Shown: positions 61,605 through 63,929 of the stretch, in pieces
Position numbering within the stretch: position 1 is the first letter of the stretch
How the letters are laid out: the number at the start of each line of letters is the position of its first letter
Source: Microcoleus sp. FACHB-DQ6
GTDB lineage: Bacteria > Cyanobacteriota > Cyanobacteriia > Cyanobacteriales > Microcoleaceae
DNA length: 63,929 bases
NCBI GenBank assembly: GCA_014695175.1
Contig: JACJNV010000132.1
Span: 1 to 63,929, forward strand
Direction: 5' to 3'
Notes under the pieces: generated by a model
The model's database searches: none
Told to the model about the DNA's origin: nothing
Seen by the model: only the letters and a program-made list of their open reading frames with translations
Position numbers and translations under genes: made by a program

Positions 61605-62877
61605 GAGTGGCATTCTGCCACCTGCGAAAAAACTCCGATAGAATGGCCGGTGAAATTCGCCCTTCCAGCCAATCTAAAGCCTGGTTTTGGTTTGGTGCGG
61701 CCCGATAAAATTTGCACGCATCTATCAGCCGAATCGGAGAATTAGTGACAATAGATTGAGAGCGCCATTTTTGTGCAAACTCGGTAATAATAGCCGGAGA
61801 AATTTGTTTTTGCAGCCAATCTAAAGCTTGGTCTTGTTGTGCTAAACCGCGATAAAATTTGCCCACATCTATCAATCGCAAATTACTGTCTTGAGGTAAG
61901 GCAGTTGCCCGCCATTTTTGAGCAAATGCCCCTAAAACAGAGGGAGGAACCTGACTTTGCAACCAAATTAAGGCAGTATCTTGGCTAGCCTTAGCTTGAT
62001 AAGACGAAAATATCTGAGTCAGCCGCACGTCTGATATGGGAGTGGGAGTCGGAGTGGGAGTCGGCTGCGGGGCGGGTGTCGGCGCTGGAGGGGGGACAAC
62101 TATTTTGGGAGATTTTCGCATCAAAGCGGCCCAGGTTTTGAGGGTTGCAATGCCATCTGGATTTAAACCTTGAGATTTCTGAAACGAGATGAGCGCCGCT
62201 GTGGTGGTAGCTCCAAATTTACCGTCCATCGCGCCTTGATAAAAACCTTTAATTCTTAATTCCCTCTGGATGTCTGCAACTTTATAACTTAGGGCGCCTT
62301 CTCGGACGCTTTCATAAATATTGGTGTCTACATTGCCCGAGACGCCTGACACGGTGCCGCTGTCGCTGTACTGCCAAAAAGTCCAAGTTTTCCAGCCACC
62401 GGGAACCCAAGGTTCCTCAGCAGTGGTATAGTGAGCAATCCACAGTGGGTAATCGGCCAACCGTTTTGTCCCCAAGTTGTCCCAGAAACCGGGGTAGGTG
62501 TAGATAATCGGCCGCATCAAGGTGGCTTTTTCGACTGCTTCTAACCAAATTGCTGCTCGATCGCACAATTGATCCACACTCAAACCGCCTGTAGTTTCCA
62601 CATCCAAGACTGGCGGCAAATCCCCCGCTTCGAGTTTTACAGTTTTCAAGAACAAATCTATTTGTCCTTGAATGCTGCTTGCAGGTCGAAAAAAGTGGTA
62701 AGCACCGCGTTGAATCCCCGCCGCTTTCATGGCCGCCCAATTGCGGGCGAAACTTTGGGCAACGAACGTTGCACCCTCGGTCGATTTAACAAAACTGAAG
62801 GTAATACCATCCCGGGCAACTGCTTGCCAATTGACATTGGGCTGGTAGTCGGAAACGTCTATACCGCGAATACTCAT
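61597..62877 (-). CDS. GH25-type lysozyme with peptidoglycan-binding domain and three C-terminal repeats
   Basis: The 426-residue protein begins with a glycoside hydrolase 25 barrel (1-190): 'GIDVSDYQPN', 'FSFVKSTEG', 'GAYHFF', and the catalytic pair D92/E94 in 'PPVLDVETTGG'. A peptidoglycan-binding domain follows (about 198-255, 'VADIQRELRIKGFYQGAMDG'), then a Pro/Thr linker (260-283) and three repeats of about 46-48 residues, each ending 'SPAILSEFFRRWQ'-like. No classical signal peptide is visible, which is common in GH25 proteins released by holins or in phage-type enzymes. Role: cell-wall remodelling or lysis, inferred. Confidence 0.9.
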   Translation of the reverse strand: MSIRGIDVSDYQPNVNWQAVARDGITFSFVKSTEGATFVAQSFARNWAAMKAAGIQRGAYHFFRPASSIQGQIDLFLKTVKLEAGDLPPVLDVETTGGLSVDQLCDRAAIWLEAVEKATLMRPIIYTYPGFWDNLGTKRLADYPLWIAHYTTAEEPWVPGGWKTWTFWQYSDSGTVSGVSGNVDTNIYESVREGALSYKVADIQRELRIKGFYQGAMDGKFGATTTAALISFQKSQGLNPDGIATLKTWAALMRKSPKIVVPPPAPTPAPQPTPTPTPTPISDVRLTQIFSSYQAKASQDTALIWLQSQVPPSVLGAFAQKWRATALPQDSNLRLIDVGKFYRGLAQQDQALDWLQKQISPAIITEFAQKWRSQSIVTNSPIRLIDACKFYRAAPNQNQALDWLEGRISPAILSEFFRRWQNATRL

Positions 62878-62990
62878 ATTACGAAGAGTTGGGAAAAGCT
62901 GGTTTGGTCTGAAGCAGCGACTCGATTAAGGGTACATTAAATTGTAATGCTAAGTCGCTAAGTGTTTTTTTTGCAGGGGAGATAGTGCAA

Positions 62991-63485
62991 ATGAACTTCG
63001 ATCGAATAGAGCCCGGCCCTGGTGAAGAGTCTGTTTGGGATTACCCGCGTCCCCCTCGGCTTGAGGAATCGACCAAACACGTACAGATAATTTTTAATGG
63101 AGTGACGATCGCCGACACGCGCCGTCCTCAGCGGGTATTGGAGACAAGTCACCCTCCTGCCTACTATATCTGCCCCGAGGACATCAAAATGGAATATTTG
63201 CACAAAACTTTACGGGGTTCTTGGTGCGAGTGGAAGGGACAAGCCGGTTATTACACTGTAACGGTAGAGTCGAAAGAAGTAGTAAATGCGGCTTGGTTTT
63301 ATCCCAATCCCAATCAGGTTTTTGCAGCTATTAAAGATTATGTGGCTTTTTATCCCAGCAAGATGGATGCCTGTTATGTGGACGGGGAATTAGTGCAATC
63401 TCAACCAGGGGATTTTTACGGCGGCTGGATTACCAAAGATATTGTGGGCCCGTTTAAGGGAGGGCCAGGAACTTGGGGGTGGTGA
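62991..63485 (+). CDS. DUF427-domain protein
   Basis: The family is recognised by 'VWDYPRPPRLEESTKHVQI', 'RVLETSHPPAYYICPEDI', 'WCEWKGQAGYYTV' and 'AWFYPNP'. The GTG at 62985 lies only three bases after the AGGGGAG ribosome site; ATG 62991 is nine bases away and is the better start (164 residues). DUF427 proteins are small beta-barrel-like proteins of unknown function found in many bacteria. Single gene. Confidence 0.88.
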   Translation: MNFDRIEPGPGEESVWDYPRPPRLEESTKHVQIIFNGVTIADTRRPQRVLETSHPPAYYICPEDIKMEYLHKTLRGSWCEWKGQAGYYTVTVESKEVVNAAWFYPNPNQVFAAIKDYVAFYPSKMDACYVDGELVQSQPGDFYGGWITKDIVGPFKGGPGTWGW

Positions 63486-63824
63486 GGGAGTTTTGAGTTT
63501 TGAGTTTTCAGTGGAGGACAGGGGCAGAAACCGCGTTTTTTTACGCAAAACCTCGTTACAGCCTCGACCCCGGTTTGAAAACCCGGTTTTTTGAGTTTTT
63601 GTGCGCCGCGAATGAGTTGAGGGCTGGCGCAGAAATCGGTTTTTTTTACGACGCAAAAAGCCAACAGTAAAAAATCGACTAATAATTCAATAAATCTATA
63701 ATTGAGTGAGGATGAATCAATGCAATGCAGACAGGGCAGAAGCTAACGCAGCAGGTGAGCTCTTTAAATAAACAGTGTAGTCAAGAATACAGCCACTGCT
63801 AATAAATAAATAATTAGTAATTGC
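63486..63824. other. Gap before the right-edge transposase
   Basis: The stretch 63508-63655 carries AAAACCCGGTTTTTTG-type and GAAATCGGTTTTTTTTAC repeats, related to the motif at 36303-36375. Then an AT-rich tract to 63820. No gene. Confidence 0.5.
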
Positions 63825-63929
63825 TCAACTAGGGGAAAAAAGGGAGCCATTAGTAGAGAGAGCTTGTTGAAGGGATTGATAAGCAGTTAAACCCTGACGC
63901 TTGCCAGTATTAACAACTGAACGAACGGC
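63825..63929 (-). CDS. Transposase C-terminal fragment cut by the window edge
   Basis: On the minus strand an open frame enters from the right edge, reading 'AVRSVVNTGKRQGLTAYQSL' and ending at TGA 63827-63825. The 'TGKRQGLTAYQ' pattern resembles the C-terminus of IS66- or related transposases, but only 34 residues are visible. Family assignment is tentative. Confidence 0.5.
   Translation of the reverse strand, partial: AVRSVVNTGKRQGLTAYQSLQQALSTNGSLFSPS

Noticed and set aside
1-63929. tRNA genes in the gaps
   Set aside because: No cloverleaf with a GGTTCRA T-arm and matching acceptor stem could be found by eye; a covariance-model scan would be decisive.

Overview
The window is chromosomal DNA from a cyanobacterium, most likely a filamentous non-heterocystous member of the Oscillatoriales (Microcoleus / Oscillatoria / Phormidium type). 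The signs are a form IB rbcL-rbcX-rbcS operon, pcyA (phycobilin synthesis), a CYP110-like P450, COP23-domain proteins, CHASE2 and CHAT proteins, abundant HIP1 octamers (GCGATCGC) and AATCTAA-type short tandem repeats between genes. The genus is an inference; the phylum is secure.

Layout. 1-62: the start of an IS630-like transposase running off the left edge. 479-2837 (minus): RuBisCO operon. 3467-9182: a membrane Ser/Thr kinase, a P-loop ATPase, and an inactive-STAND-like/TPR protein. 9472-16174: panB, a TatA-type translocase subunit, pcyA, a DevBCA-type ABC exporter, and an unknown membrane-anchored protein with a basic tail. 16716-20084: dnaX, split by an intein that carries a LAGLIDADG endonuclease in a different reading frame. 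20354-24159 (minus): the proteostasis operon tig-clpP-clpX. 24189-24630: a non-autonomous IS200/IS605-like element. 25174-29402: asd-dapA-rnj. 30030-32370 (minus): two MoaD/ThiS-like sulfur carriers flanking threonine synthase. 33693-36282: a P450, a lipoprotein and an unexplained stretch. 36494-40218: two COP23/trypsin-like protease loci separated by a TnpB-only insertion; one of the proteases is a pseudogene. 40429-44708: a phosphoketolase-like ThDP enzyme, a Uma2 nuclease and a methyltransferase.

44990-59096 is the main accessory region. It holds a response regulator overlapping a CHASE2 histidine kinase, a secreted DUF928 protein, a secreted TPR-CHAT (caspase-like) protein, a broken VMAP-HTH/kinase gene between 150-bp direct repeats, a secreted-type subtilase with a frameshifted tail, and a second TPR-CHAT paralogue. 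The order suggests an envelope stress or cell-fate module: a CHASE2 sensor signals to a regulator and exported caspase-like and subtilisin-like proteases sit next to it. The functional link is inferred. 59145-63485 holds a CPA-type cation/proton antiporter with a TrkA domain, a GH25 lysozyme and a DUF427 protein. The right edge cuts a transposase C-terminus.

The strongest unusual signal is the DnaX intein (17103-18392, 430 codons). Its splicing blocks are in the dnaX frame, but the recognisable two-motif LAGLIDADG endonuclease (17294-18337) is encoded in the -1/+2 frame, so about 1 kb is open in two frames. Second are the exported CHASE2-DUF928-CHAT neighbourhood and the ATPase/iSTAND-TPR pair. 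No tRNA, rRNA or CRISPR array was found by eye.
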